A stretch of DNA of 64,000 nucleotides from Clostridium swellfunianum (GCF_023656515.1 NZ_JAMOFV010000006.1:686336-750335), one strand, 5' to 3'. Counted from the stretch's first letter, positions 1 through 9,180 are shown. Program-made: numbers and translations. The notes: generated from the letters alone by a model not told the origin.

Positions 1-547
1 AAGGTATGCACTGTTGCTTTTTCATTTATCTTAGCTAGGCGGCAAGCTTTTTCAAATATTCTCTCCACTGTCCTTTCGGTTAGAAATTCCCTCTTATCAT
101 GACCTGGAAAAAGCCAAGTTTCAGGCTTATACAGGCTGTAGTATTTTCTTAGCTGTGCCAGTGCAATTTCTGATAAAAGCGTATACCTGTCTTTTCTTCC
201 CTTGCCCTGTATTACATGTATAAGCATTCTGTCGCTGTCTATATCTTGAATTTTCAGCCTTACAACTTCGCCTACTCTAAGCCCTGCAGAATATATCAAA
301 AACATCATAGTTCTATGCTTCTCATTGTCAAGGGCATCTAAAATTCTTTTAACTTCTTCAAAACTAAGTACATTGGGAAGTTTGTTTTCTTCTTGGGCCT
401 AGGAAGAACTGCCATTTCCCCAATAAAATAGACACACAAAACTCGCTTTATCGTAGTATAGCCAGATATTTCATTTTTAAGCTGAAGTTACTCTGCTATT
501 TGCTCAATTATAAAACTATTCTGGAGTTAAATAGCAATTGGAGGCAT
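1..547 (-). pseudogene. Decayed tyrosine recombinase (phage integrase family), runs off the window edge
   Basis: Translating the minus strand from about 385 down to 1 gives an integrase catalytic-domain stretch with LSFEEVKRILDAL, then SAGLRVGEVVRLKIQDID (box I, first catalytic Arg) and GKGRKDRYTLLS. The C-terminal HxxR and Tyr lie beyond position 1. Upstream the frame breaks: AVLPRPKKK in one frame is followed by ENKLPNVLSFEE in another, so about one base is lost or gained near 385-395. The putative start region (ATG at 547 with GGAG upstream) meets two in-frame stops (TAA, then TAA) before this. Integrases of this family move phages and integrative elements. This copy is probably dead. I cannot see which element it belonged to. 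Confidence 0.8.
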
Positions 548-608
548 GATTGATCTCCTCAAAATATAAATATTGTTCAGTTCGTGCTAAAACATAACGA
601 ATGAAAGA

Positions 609-1052
609 CTATTTACCTAGAACTACTAACTCACCAAAAGCTTTAAATCCGTTCTTTTCATAGAACTTCTGCGATGGATAATCTTTCTTTGTGATTAATA
701 TTATTCCATTCATTCCTTGCTCACGAATATCCTCTTCAATTGCCTTTATAAACCAACTTCCAATACCTTTTCTCTGCATTTTGTAACTTACGCAAAATTC
801 ATCAATATAATATTCAAGCCCCGCTATCCAAGGCTTTTTCATACCAAGGCTTAAAGCCACTACCTTACCCCCTGACATTGCTGCATAACCTACAAAATAG
901 TTGTTATTAAAATGGTTGTTAAAAATGTTCATTACTTGTTCTCTTGATTCGTATACATCGTTCCATGGTTCTTTTGTGAATGTATCTAGAAATAAATCCA
1001 CGCACTCGCCAATAATATGTTTATTAACTTTTAATAAAACTAACTCCTCCAT
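609..1052 (-). CDS. GNAT family N-acetyltransferase
   Basis: A 147-residue single-domain GNAT protein. The acetyl-CoA binding motif is visible as MQRKGIGSWF at about residues 92-101, followed by the usual helix and the C-terminal FYEKNGFKAFGE strand-helix element. Family members transfer the acetyl group of acetyl-CoA to an amine on a small molecule, peptide or antibiotic. The acceptor cannot be told from sequence. The length is normal for the family. The start ATG at 1052 has a purine-rich GGGGGAGAGG just upstream. The gene stands alone between the dead integrase and the NUDIX gene, all on the minus strand, which fits an accessory region. Confidence 0.85.
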   Translation of the reverse strand: MEELVLLKVNKHIIGECVDLFLDTFTKEPWNDVYESREQVMNIFNNHFNNNYFVGYAAMSGGKVVALSLGMKKPWIAGLEYYIDEFCVSYKMQRKGIGSWFIKAIEEDIREQGMNGIILITKKDYPSQKFYEKNGFKAFGELVVLGK

Positions 1053-1162
1053 ACTTTACCTCTCCCCCAACTTGTTATTTTCTTTATTACACCATAATTT
1101 ACGATGATTCGGTAGTTGTTCGAAGACTTAGCGAACCATATAAGAATATTCGGTATTAAAAA

Positions 1163-1606
1163 TTAAAGCTTCTGGCTAAGTCTTTTGTTAAGTTCCCATA
1201 GTGCTACTTTATTTCCGTCCCATTTTAAATATGTAATAGCATCATTATAATTCATCCACTTGTATTCTGTATGTTCGTGTGAAAGTGTTAATTGTTTGTC
1301 CAATAATTCAACTCCATAACAATTTTCAGGTATAACATATATATTTTTGTCCCAATAGATACTATCCGCAAATTCTTCAGCAGGGATTGAATTAACTGTA
1401 TCTAACTTTATGTACAATGAATCCTTAGAAATTCCCCCCTCTTCCCAGGCTTCTCTTTTAGCTGATTCAATTATCGTTTCTCCATCCTCTCCACCACCAG
1501 AAATAGCTTGCCACCAGTTTGCATCACTTCTGCGAAATACGGCATATTCTATACCCTTATCACTCATATAATAAGGAAAAACTAAAACTTGATACGGTGC
1601 CCTCAT
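1163..1606 (-). CDS. NUDIX hydrolase
   Basis: A 147-residue protein with a complete NUDIX box at about residues 38-60 (pattern G-x5-E-x7-REUxEExGU, seen as GGGEDGE, then REAWEEGGI). NUDIX enzymes hydrolyse a nucleoside diphosphate linked to another group, using Mg bound by the EExG glutamates. The C-terminal part (HEHTEYKWMNYNDAITYLKW) resembles dihydroneopterin-triphosphate or diadenosine-polyphosphate type members, but this does not fix the substrate. It appears monocistronic. The ATG at 1606 follows an AGAAGGAAGAA purine run. Confidence 0.88.
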   Translation of the reverse strand: MRAPYQVLVFPYYMSDKGIEYAVFRRSDANWWQAISGGGEDGETIIESAKREAWEEGGISKDSLYIKLDTVNSIPAEEFADSIYWDKNIYVIPENCYGVELLDKQLTLSHEHTEYKWMNYNDAITYLKWDGNKVALWELNKRLSQKL

Positions 1607-1925
1607 ACTTCTTCCTTCTTTCTATATTAATTTATAGTTATTTTGCAATCAATCCAACTCATTTAAAGTAGTGATCTTTACTCTCATATTTTTTTGTTTC
1701 TTAATTTGCTGCCTCCACTTAAAAAATTCAAAATATTTTTTAGTGCATCTAATAGCCAGGCACATTTAAATATTTTACGCAGCACAAATTCCTCGCAGAG
1801 AAAAAAGTTAAATTGTTAAAAAGTTAAATTGTTAACTTTTTCTGTTGCGAGAGAATAAGCTCATTGAATTCATTTTAGCAGGTATAGATTGCTGTTGCTT
1901 GAGGGTATATCTCCATTAGTTATTT
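1607..1925. other. Intergenic stretch with one hairpin and a short direct repeat
   Basis: There is no coding sequence I can support. It holds a two-copy direct repeat (AAAGTTAAATTGTTA at about 1804-1836) inside the hairpin listed at 1792-1851. The remainder is A+T-rich with no recognised motif. Confidence 0.5.
1792..1851 (-). terminator. Hairpin downstream of the small membrane protein
   Basis: Left arm 1792-1810 (CTCGCAGAG, then AAAAAAGTTAA) pairs with right arm 1832-1851 (TTAACTTTTTC, then TGTTGCGAG) with a few mismatches. It lies about 75 bases after the stop of the gene at 1926-2255, on its strand. The T-tract is weak, so termination is only inferred. Confidence 0.4.
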
Positions 1926-2255
1926 CTATTTCTTTAGTAGTGCTGATATGGAATATATAAAGGTCAAGAATAGACTTGCATAAACCGAAAGGTTGAAATA
2001 AGTTTTAAATAATTGCACACTCCAGCTATCCTCACCTATAATCAAACCTGCCCAAAAATTATGTATTCCTATACCATCATTAAGGCTTGGAACAGCAGAA
2101 GCAACATAGTTTATACCAAGACACATTGTCGATATAAGACAAATCAGAATTAAAGGTATTAATGATTTAGAAAACATAAATTCATTCCCCAAGTTCCTCT
2201 TCATTAGAAAAGTGTATAATGCCCAAAGTGTTAAAGTTATTAGTGTAAATCCCAT
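1926..2255 (-). CDS. Small hypothetical integral membrane protein
   Basis: A 109-residue hydrophobic protein that I do not recognise. Three membrane segments are visible: about residues 2-17 (starting GFTLITLTLWAL), 30-52 (SLIPLILICLISTMC) and 85-104 (LSVYASLFLTFIYSIS). A polar loop between the second and third (NDGIGIHNFWAGLIIGED) could face outside. No catalytic or transport motif is visible. The ATG at 2255 is preceded by GGGGGAGAA, a good ribosome site, which supports real translation. It has no co-transcribed neighbour. Confidence 0.6.
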   Translation of the reverse strand: MGFTLITLTLWALYTFLMKRNLGNEFMFSKSLIPLILICLISTMCLGINYVASAVPSLNDGIGIHNFWAGLIIGEDSWSVQLFKTYFNLSVYASLFLTFIYSISALLKK

Positions 2256-2659
2256 TGTTATTCTCCCCCATCAAAATTGCATTTAAATCGTATTAGATTA
2301 CAATTGCCTTCTGACTCAATTATAGCTAAGTTGGATAATTATGTATATATTGATTTTTCCATACATTTTTACAAGCATTTTTTCACTTGTAGAGATTTTA
2401 CTACATGAGTTTTTTGCGTTGCAAAAACCTGTGAAAAATTACCCCTAAACCGTTGATTTAATCCAAAATAAAAGAGTGCAAAAATCAATGTAATTTTACA
2501 CTCAAAAACTATTGTATTTTTTGTTTTTTCACCTCTAAAGTAAACCAGTTATATATATAATGCGATAAAGTTCTTACACTAGCAATGTCACAAAATATCC
2601 AGGTTTTAAGGATTTTTGGGACACTGCTAGTGTATTAGAACTTTTGCATTATATATAAC
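2256..2659. other. Intergenic stretch ending in a long palindrome
   Basis: No gene can be supported here. The first 290 bases are A+T-rich and carry the presumed promoter of the minus-strand membrane protein. The last 112 bases form the palindrome described separately. Confidence 0.5.
2548..2659. repeat. 112-bp near-perfect palindrome abutting the flippase stop codon
   Basis: Left arm 2548-2589 and right arm 2620-2659 are reverse complements over about 40 bases (GTTATATAT... pairs with ...ATATATAAC, and ACACTAGCA with TGCTAGTGT), with small indels. The inner part (AAAATATCC against GGATTTTTG) extends the stem, leaving a loop of about 9 bases near 2601-2609. It ends one base before the flippase stop codon and could act as an operon-end structure. 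Its length is far beyond a normal rho-independent terminator, so a miniature inverted-repeat element is the alternative. Confidence 0.7.
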
Positions 2660-4117
2660 TTAAACCCCTGCTTCTTTTTTAACTAAAGTTTTTCTTAACT
2701 TATTATAAGCAAGCTTAAATATATAGCTGTTAATATCAGACTTTAAGAAAAATAATGCTGCAATATATACTGTTATACCAACAACAATTTGAAGAACTGT
2801 AGTTGCGGCTGAAGCTTCTAAAAAGTATCCTAAGACTGATATAGGTACAAACATAATAAGAGAAGCTGCACAATATTTAACTAGCTTTCTATTTAGCACA
2901 AACATTTTAATTTCTTTTCTAAGAAGATATATCTGCGTGCCTGTTACTGCTGCTTCTGCGGCAACCGTTGCAGCTGCAGCCCCTATCGAGTAAAATTTTC
3001 TGATTAAAATAAGGTTCAAAGCAAGATTTACAGCAGCACCAACACAAACAGAAATTGTGAATTCTCTGGTTTTCCCTGTAGGAATCATATATTGAAAACC
3101 TAATACATTGCTTAGTGATATTAAGATTATTATAGGACTTAAAATTATTATTAAGTAGATACACCTAGTAAACTCTCCTCCAAAAAACCATGGTACAAAC
3201 TTACTAGATATTCCTATCAAGCCGAAAATCATGGGAATTCCAAGATAAGCCACAAAGCTTAAGGTAGTATATATATAGTGCTCCACCTTGTTGAGCTCAC
3301 CTTTGGCAAAACTGTTTGCAACCCTAGGCAGCATAACTCCTCCAGTAGCTGTAAGAAGGGCTAAAGTCATTTTAATTATTTTGTCTGAGCTTTCATAAAA
3401 CCCTACTTCCTGCTTATTTGCCATAACTCCAAGCATGGTTTTGTTCAAAACCAAATATATCTGTATAGCAATTTGCGGAATAAATAATTCCAAGGAGGGT
3501 TTAAAGTGGCCTATAGCATCCCTAAAACTGACCTTATAGCTATCGACTATTTGATTTAAATAAATCCACATTACTGCCTGCCCCAAAACGCCAAAAACGC
3601 AGGATAATGCAGTATATTTCCATAAATCTGAGGGCTGCTTTACAAAAATAAATATAGCCGCCACTCCTAATATTCTTAAAACTACGCTTCTTACTACCAG
3701 CTTTTTAAAATCCTCTATACCTACAAATAACCATCCTATATCTATAGCAATGGATATTAGGTTTAGTCCTTGAATCAACTGGATAAGCTTATACTTTTCT
3801 ATAAAAAATAAAGTAAATATCAAATATGCAATTAAAGCTACTGTACATAAGCTTGCTTGCAGAAGAAAAATGCTCCAAAAGGTCTTTGACAGCTTTTTTC
3901 TATCGTCTCTAACATAAGCAACTGTTCTACCTGCGTACAACCCTATACCAATGGAGCCAAACAAAGCAAAATACTGCAGTATAGAACTTGTATAGGCGTT
4001 TATCCCTACCCCTTCAGCACCAAGTACTCTAGATACATATGGAACAGTGATAAAAGGGATAATCATCAGCAGTAACTGATACAAGGCGTTGTAAATATAA
4101 TTAGCTGCAATACTCAT
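2660..4117 (-). CDS. Polysaccharide flippase (Wzx/RfbX-like, MATE/MOP superfamily)
   Basis: A 485-residue, 12-14 segment membrane protein of the oligosaccharide flippase family, which moves undecaprenyl-diphosphate-linked repeat units across the cytoplasmic membrane. The N-terminus (YNALYQLLLMIIPFITVPYV, then SRVLGAEGVG) is the typical RfbX signature, and the length is normal. The start at 4117 overlaps the end of the mutase gene by 17 bases, so it is the last gene of a tightly coupled trio with UDP-galactopyranose mutase and a Galf-type transferase. This suggests it exports a galactofuranose-containing glycan. No polymerase is in the trio, so the unit may be exported as a short oligosaccharide or polymerised by a protein encoded elsewhere. 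Confidence 0.88.
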   Translation of the reverse strand: MSIAANYIYNALYQLLLMIIPFITVPYVSRVLGAEGVGINAYTSSILQYFALFGSIGIGLYAGRTVAYVRDDRKKLSKTFWSIFLLQASLCTVALIAYLIFTLFFIEKYKLIQLIQGLNLISIAIDIGWLFVGIEDFKKLVVRSVVLRILGVAAIFIFVKQPSDLWKYTALSCVFGVLGQAVMWIYLNQIVDSYKVSFRDAIGHFKPSLELFIPQIAIQIYLVLNKTMLGVMANKQEVGFYESSDKIIKMTLALLTATGGVMLPRVANSFAKGELNKVEHYIYTTLSFVAYLGIPMIFGLIGISSKFVPWFFGGEFTRCIYLIIILSPIIILISLSNVLGFQYMIPTGKTREFTISVCVGAAVNLALNLILIRKFYSIGAAAATVAAEAAVTGTQIYLLRKEIKMFVLNRKLVKYCAASLIMFVPISVLGYFLEASAATTVLQIVVGITVYIAALFFLKSDINSYIFKLAYNKLRKTLVKKEAGV

Positions 4118-5192
4118 TAAATACCTCTAAAGCCCTCTTGACTACCGCATCCATATCATAATACTTATACTCAGCCAAACGACCTACAAAAACAACATTG
4201 CTAAGCTTTTCGCATTCCCTTTTATACACTAAATACTCATCAGCACAGGCTTTTGTTGGATATGGATAATAAGGCTCGCCATCCCAGGTTGGGTATTCCC
4301 TAATGATTGTTGATTTATCACATTTTTGTCCTGTCAGCTTTTTAAATTCGGTTATTCTTGTAAAATCATAATCATTAGGATAATTTACAACAGAAGCCTC
4401 TTGGTAGCTTTCGCAATCCACGGTTTCATATTCAAAACGCAAGCTTCTGTACTTAAGTCTGCCAAACTTATAATCAAAGAAATAGTCCACAGCACCAGTG
4501 TATATAAGCTTTTCATATTGAATGCTGTTAATAACCTCTTTATAATCAGTATTCAATAAAATATGTATATTAGGATTAGTGCTCATCTTTAAAAACATAT
4601 TTGTATAGCCTAGCTTCGGCATACCCTGATACCTATTGGTAAAGTATCTTGTATCTCTTGTATACCTTACTGGAATTCTTGAAATAACGGATTTATCAAG
4701 CTCGCTTGGGTAAACGTCCCACTGCTTTTTAGTGTAGTTCTTAAAAAACTTCTCGTATATATCTTTGCCAGCCTTGCTAATAACCACGTCCTCAGAGTTA
4801 TTTATTTCATCAACCGTCTCAGCCTGCTTGCTTAGAAACTCTTCAATTTCAAAGTTAGAAAGATTAAGATTATAAAGCTTATTTATAGTTTCTGTAGTAA
4901 TAGGCATTGGAATAAGCTGACCATCCACATAGGTAAGAACTCTATGCTGGTAATAGCTCCAGTCAGTAAAGCTGCTTAGGTAATCCCATACTTCTTTTAA
5001 GTTTGTGTGAAATATATGTGGCCCATAATTGTGCACTAATATTCCATGCTCATTATAGGAGTCATAACAGTTGCCACCTATATGGTTCTTTTTCTCTATT
5101 ACAAGTACCTTTTCATTAAATACGCTGGCTATTCTTTCTGCTATAGTAAGGCCTGCTAAGCCTGCACCTACTATTACATATTTATATTGCAT
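4101..5192 (-). CDS. glf: UDP-galactopyranose mutase
   Basis: This FAD enzyme interconverts UDP-galactopyranose and UDP-galactofuranose in the cytoplasm. The N-terminal dinucleotide fold YVIVGAGLAGLTIAERIA is at about residues 4-21. The family motifs GGNCYD, then GPHIFHT, and the conserved RVLTYVDGQLIPMPI and RITEFK segments are all present. Its 363 residues match the family. A GTG nine bases further upstream (5201) sits on the ribosome site AAGGGTG, so the ATG at 5192 is preferred. It overlaps the transferase gene upstream and the flippase downstream, making translational coupling likely. The gene symbol rests on clear family identity. Confidence 0.93.
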   Translation of the reverse strand: MQYKYVIVGAGLAGLTIAERIASVFNEKVLVIEKKNHIGGNCYDSYNEHGILVHNYGPHIFHTNLKEVWDYLSSFTDWSYYQHRVLTYVDGQLIPMPITTETINKLYNLNLSNFEIEEFLSKQAETVDEINNSEDVVISKAGKDIYEKFFKNYTKKQWDVYPSELDKSVISRIPVRYTRDTRYFTNRYQGMPKLGYTNMFLKMSTNPNIHILLNTDYKEVINSIQYEKLIYTGAVDYFFDYKFGRLKYRSLRFEYETVDCESYQEASVVNYPNDYDFTRITEFKKLTGQKCDKSTIIREYPTWDGEPYYPYPTKACADEYLVYKRECEKLSNVVFVGRLAEYKYYDMDAVVKRALEVFNEYCS

Positions 5193-6258
5193 AATTTTCA
5201 CCCTTGTTAAAACTCTCTTCTATACTTTTTACGGCACTTTGTACATAATGACCGCTTGTAACCTTCTTTTGAAGGTCTTGAACATTTTCTTTTATTTCTA
5301 AATACTTATCATTGCCTATTTCAGAAATAGCATCGCTCATTTCTGTTAAGCTGTCTACTAAAACACCGATTTTGTTTTTTGAAATAAAGTTGGCTATAGC
5401 TGCGTTCTTCCAGGTTACTACTGGAATACCAGCTGCTATATATAGAGACAGCTTATGAGGATTGTTGTACCTCATGTACTGACCATAATGTCCTGAGCAG
5501 GTGTTAAGCTCAGTACCATCCCATATCAAACCAAAATTACCCTCCATAATTCCTGGCAGTTCATCTGGCTGAAAAGCACCCTTATAGCTGGCATTTTTGC
5601 ACTTAAAATTATCCTGATCGAATTCTATTCCATACAGATTCATGCTGCAGTCCTTAAGAAGCTCATCACTGAAGCTGTATAAAAATTTAGCCTTATTAAC
5701 TGAAAGATTTCCCGCAAACACAATTGATTTATTGTTTTGGGTATTGCTCTCAATAGCCTTTTCCACTTCTTTCATTCTGTAATCAAATACATCTAAATCT
5801 ATAACTCTTGTTTTTAAGCCGTGCTCCTTAAGCCACTGAGTCATTGAAGGGTTATGTGAAATAACCGAATCAAAAGAATTTAAATAATTGATTTCCTTGT
5901 CAACCTCTTCCTGTACCCTAGTAAATCTTAAACAATCAATATCGTGTACCAACGCTACAACCTTTACGCCCTTGCCCTTCAGCCTTCTAAGTATAAACTC
6001 TAAAACCATGGAATTATATATGTAAGGATACTGAAGCAGCACAATTGAATCTGATTCAATTCTGCTTATTATCCTGTCTAGATTTAGGATACAAGCCATA
6101 TAGTTTTTAAGCTTGAAAATAAACTTTTGAGAATCATTTACCTTAAAAACAATTGGCTTATAATCCGTGTTCTGTAGAAAAAAATTAATATCCTCTCTAG
6201 CCTTGCTTCCTGCATGAAGCGCCTTGGGAATAAGAGGTTCTAAGATGTACTTGTGCAT
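5182..6258 (-). CDS. Probable galactofuranosyltransferase (GtfC/WbbI-like sugar transferase)
   Basis: A 358-residue cytosolic GT-B-type transferase. The N-terminal half has VVALVHDIDCLRF (residues about 100-112). The C-terminal half has the nucleotide-sugar binding region NNPHKLSLYIAAGIPVVTWK. Proteins with this layout are beta-1,6-galactofuranosyltransferases and related sugar transferases of lactobacilli and enterobacteria. The direct overlap with a UDP-galactopyranose mutase gene strongly supports UDP-Galf as the donor. The ribosome site GGAGGCG precedes the ATG at 6258. It is the first gene of the trio. The acceptor is unknown. Confidence 0.78.
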   Translation of the reverse strand: MHKYILEPLIPKALHAGSKAREDINFFLQNTDYKPIVFKVNDSQKFIFKLKNYMACILNLDRIISRIESDSIVLLQYPYIYNSMVLEFILRRLKGKGVKVVALVHDIDCLRFTRVQEEVDKEINYLNSFDSVISHNPSMTQWLKEHGLKTRVIDLDVFDYRMKEVEKAIESNTQNNKSIVFAGNLSVNKAKFLYSFSDELLKDCSMNLYGIEFDQDNFKCKNASYKGAFQPDELPGIMEGNFGLIWDGTELNTCSGHYGQYMRYNNPHKLSLYIAAGIPVVTWKNAAIANFISKNKIGVLVDSLTEMSDAISEIGNDKYLEIKENVQDLQKKVTSGHYVQSAVKSIEESFNKGENYAI

Positions 6259-6504
6259 TTAATTCGCCTCCAAATAGTATATATAAGTAGAAAACCGATA
6301 AATAACCCATTTGAATTTTTTACATATTGTCAAAAATTTATACAATTTGGTAAAACAAATAAGCCATTCTTAAAGATAACTTTTGAATCGTCCATTAAAA
6401 ATTAGCTGGAAGTGAATTAAAATTATTAATTTTAAAATATAATAGGCTAACTTTTGTAATAATAATATATATTGAACAATATATATTAATTGCTCTATTT
6501 CCTA

Positions 6505-6533
6505 TTGATTTACTCGGATTTATATACTATAAT
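6505..6533 (+). promoter_or_regulatory. Sigma-A-type promoter of the flavodiiron gene
   Basis: TTGATT at 6505-6510 (one mismatch from consensus) and a perfect TATAAT at 6528-6533 are separated by exactly 17 bases. Transcription would start near 6540, giving a leader of about 65 bases with AGGTGG before the ATG at 6607. Confidence 0.8.
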
Positions 6534-6541
6534 TAAGTTAA

Positions 6542-6556
6542 CAATAATGATTATTA
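6542..6556. promoter_or_regulatory. PerR/Fur-type operator candidate
   Basis: The 7-1-7 sequence CAATAAT-G-ATTATTA contains a perfect 6-1-6 palindrome (AATAAT/ATTATT). It matches the PerR consensus TTATAATNATTATAA at 11 of 14 non-central positions. It covers the predicted transcription start, an ideal place for repression. PerR control of oxygen-detoxification genes, including flavodiiron proteins, is established in Clostridium acetobutylicum. Control here is inferred. Confidence 0.6.
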
Positions 6557-6606
6557 TTTAACAATTTATATAAGAATTTAGTGAAGTTTAATGAGGTGGA
6601 TGAAAA

Positions 6607-9180
6607 ATGATGAAAGCTTTAGAAGTAAAAAAAGATATATATTGGGTGGGTTCTCTTGATCCGGAATTAAGAGTATTCGATGTAATAATGTACACTCCCT
6701 ATGGAACAACCTATAATTCCTATGTTGTTAAAGGCAGCGAGAAAACTGCAATTTTTGAAACTGTTAAAGAAAAAACTTTTGAACAGTATCTTGAACGTTT
6801 AAAATCTATCAATGTTAATTTTGAAGAGATAGCTTATATAGTTGTAGACCACACTGAACCAGACCACGCAGGCTCAGTTGCTAAGCTTTTAGACTATGCT
6901 GTAAATGCAAAGGTAGTTGGTTCTGCTCCTGCAATCAGATTCTTAAGACAAATTGCAAACAGACCTTTCCAGGAAGTTATAGTAAAGCATGGTGATACCT
7001 TAAGCCTTGGAGATAAAACATTAAGATTTATCGAAGCACCATTTTTGCATTGGCCAGATTCAATCTACACCTATGTCGAAGAAGATCATGTGCTGATGAC
7101 TTGCGACTCCTTTGGAAGCCACTACTGCTTCGACGAAATGTTTAGAGATATGATTCCAGCGGAAAAAGAAAATGAGTATATGGATGCCTTAAAGTACTAC
7201 TATGACTGCATAATGGGACCTTTTAAGCCATATGTACTAAAAGCCTTAGATAAAATTAAGGATTTGGAAATAGACACTATCTGCACAGGACATGGTCCTA
7301 TATTAAGAGGAAATATCGACTTTTACAGAGAAATCTACAGAAAATGGAGCACAGAAGATGCACCTGCTGACGGAAAAACAAGAGTTGTTATACCTTATGT
7401 GTCAGCTTACGGTTTTACAGAGCAATTAGCCAATAGCATTTCCCAGGGAATAAAGTCGAAGATTGAGGATGCTATAATTGAACCTTACAATGTTATAGAG
7501 CATAAACAGGAAGAAATTCTCGACAAAATTTACTGGGCAGATGCAGTACTTTTTGGTTCACCAACAATAAATGGTGATGCACTTTATCCAATTTTAGATA
7601 TTCTCATTAAAATGAATCCTCTAGTTCACGGCGGCAAGGTTGCAGCGGCCTTTGGTTCCTTTGGCTGGAGCGGTGAAGCTGTACCAAACATTGAAGCAAG
7701 ATTAAAGGCTTTAAGAATGAAGCTTGTAACCCCTGGACTAAAAATAAACTTTAAGCCAAACGAAGATGAATTACAGCAAGCCTATAAGTTTGGTGAAACA
7801 GTAGCAGAAAAGATTAAAGAAAACATAAGCAAAGGCGTTAAGACTTTAAGAAAATCCAATTTAAAGATTTGGAAATGCATAGTTTGCGGTGAAGAATTTG
7901 AAAGTGAAAAGGCTCCTGAGGTTTGCCCAGCTTGCGGCGCTACCAAGGAACAATTTGTAGAAGTTAAAAAGGAAGAAGTAGAATTCAAGCAAAGCAAGAA
8001 AGAAAAATATTTAATAATAGGAAACGGTGCAGCTGGTTATTATGCTGCTGACTCCATAAGAAAGAGAAATGCCGAGGCTGATATTAATATGGTATCCAGC
8101 GAAAAAGTGCTGACCTATTATAAACCACAGCTGTCAGATTATATAAGTAAGGATATAGCGGACAAGAGATTCTTTGTTGCACCTGAAGATTACTATGCTA
8201 AGAACAATATAAAGGTTACACTTGGCGTTAGAGTAGAAAAAATAAATAAAGATAAAAATACAGTTTCTTTAGATAACGGCACAGAATTATCCTACGACAA
8301 GCTAATACTTGCAACTGGTGCAAGCAACTTCCTTCCTCCTATTAAAGGCTATGAGAAGAAAGGTGTATATGTACTAAGAGATTTAGAAGATGGTAAAAAG
8401 ATTAAAGAAGAAATGAAACATGCTAAAAATGCAGTTGTAGTAGGCGGCGGACTTCTAGGACTTGAAGCAGCTTGGGAAATGAAAAATGCGGGCATGAACG
8501 TATCCGTAGTTGAGCTTGTTCCAAACCTTCTATCCCTTCAATTAGATAAGGAAGGCTCAGAATTGTTTGAAAAGACAGTTGCCGAAGCAGGTATAAACAT
8601 TTTAACTGGAGAGTGCGCTGGTGAGGTTCTTGGCGAAGGTTCAGTAAATGGACTTAAGCTAAAGAGCGGAAAAACTATAGAGGCTGATTTAGTACTATTC
8701 TCAGTTGGAATAAGACCAAATGTATGCCTTGCTAAAGAATCCGGTATAGAAGTTAACAAAGGTATTATTGTAAATGAAAAAATGCAGACAAATATAGAAA
8801 ATATTTATGCCTGCGGTGATAATGTTGAGCTTAACGGCAGAATCTATGGCAACTGGCCAGCAGCTACTGAAATGGGCAAGGTTGCAGGTGCTAATGCAGT
8901 TGGAGACGAGGCAGAATTTAAGGATTTTGTAAACTCAATAGTATTCAATGCTATAAACTCACACATCTTCAGTGTGGGTGAAGTTAAGCTAGAAGCCGGA
9001 GTTGAGGTATTATCCTCTGCAAATCCTGATAAGAAGATTTACAAAAAGCTATTCTTCAAAGACAAGAAGCTAGTAGGCGGCATACTAATGGGTGACACTA
9101 AAAAATCCATCAAGCTTCTAAAATCCATCCAAGCCAACAAGCTCATGGCAGACGTCTTAAAAGAAGATATTCTAGCTTAG
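6607..9180 (+). CDS. Multidomain flavodiiron protein: FDP-rubredoxin-NADH:rubredoxin oxidoreductase fusion
   Basis: An 857-residue self-contained NADH:oxygen (and possibly NO) reductase. Residues 1-250 are the metallo-beta-lactamase-like diiron domain with all ligands visible: His82, Glu84, Asp86, His87 (HTEPDH), His148 (FLHWPD), Asp167 (TCDSFG) and the later His of CTGHGP. Residues about 255-400 are a flavodoxin domain (FMN). Residues about 420-455 are a rubredoxin domain with paired Cys (CIVCG, CPACG) binding one Fe. Residues about 465-857 are a FAD/NADH oxidoreductase (IIGNGAAGYYAA, VVGGGLLGLEAA, ACGDN). The same arrangement is known from Clostridioides difficile, where one chain carries electrons from NADH to the diiron site. 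Two adjacent ATG codons (6607, 6610) could both start. It is transcribed alone. Confidence 0.95.
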   Translation: MMKALEVKKDIYWVGSLDPELRVFDVIMYTPYGTTYNSYVVKGSEKTAIFETVKEKTFEQYLERLKSINVNFEEIAYIVVDHTEPDHAGSVAKLLDYAVNAKVVGSAPAIRFLRQIANRPFQEVIVKHGDTLSLGDKTLRFIEAPFLHWPDSIYTYVEEDHVLMTCDSFGSHYCFDEMFRDMIPAEKENEYMDALKYYYDCIMGPFKPYVLKALDKIKDLEIDTICTGHGPILRGNIDFYREIYRKWSTEDAPADGKTRVVIPYVSAYGFTEQLANSISQGIKSKIEDAIIEPYNVIEHKQEEILDKIYWADAVLFGSPTINGDALYPILDILIKMNPLVHGGKVAAAFGSFGWSGEAVPNIEARLKALRMKLVTPGLKINFKPNEDELQQAYKFGETVAEKIKENISKGVKTLRKSNLKIWKCIVCGEEFESEKAPEVCPACGATKEQFVEVKKEEVEFKQSKKEKYLIIGNGAAGYYAADSIRKRNAEADINMVSSEKVLTYYKPQLSDYISKDIADKRFFVAPEDYYAKNNIKVTLGVRVEKINKDKNTVSLDNGTELSYDKLILATGASNFLPPIKGYEKKGVYVLRDLEDGKKIKEEMKHAKNAVVVGGGLLGLEAAWEMKNAGMNVSVVELVPNLLSLQLDKEGSELFEKTVAEAGINILTGECAGEVLGEGSVNGLKLKSGKTIEADLVLFSVGIRPNVCLAKESGIEVNKGIIVNEKMQTNIENIYACGDNVELNGRIYGNWPAATEMGKVAGANAVGDEAEFKDFVNSIVFNAINSHIFSVGEVKLEAGVEVLSSANPDKKIYKKLFFKDKKLVGGILMGDTKKSIKLLKSIQANKLMADVLKEDILA

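Larger units (their letters stand above)
6259..6606. other. Divergent promoter region
   Basis: A 348-base A+T-rich region separates the leftward galactofuranose operon from the rightward flavodiiron gene. The rightward promoter and operator-like palindrome are listed separately. I could not fix a leftward promoter with confidence. Confidence 0.5.

Noticed and set aside
6259-6606. Riboswitch in front of the flavodiiron gene
   Set aside because: The predicted leader is only about 65 bases and shows no paired structure beyond the operator-like palindrome.
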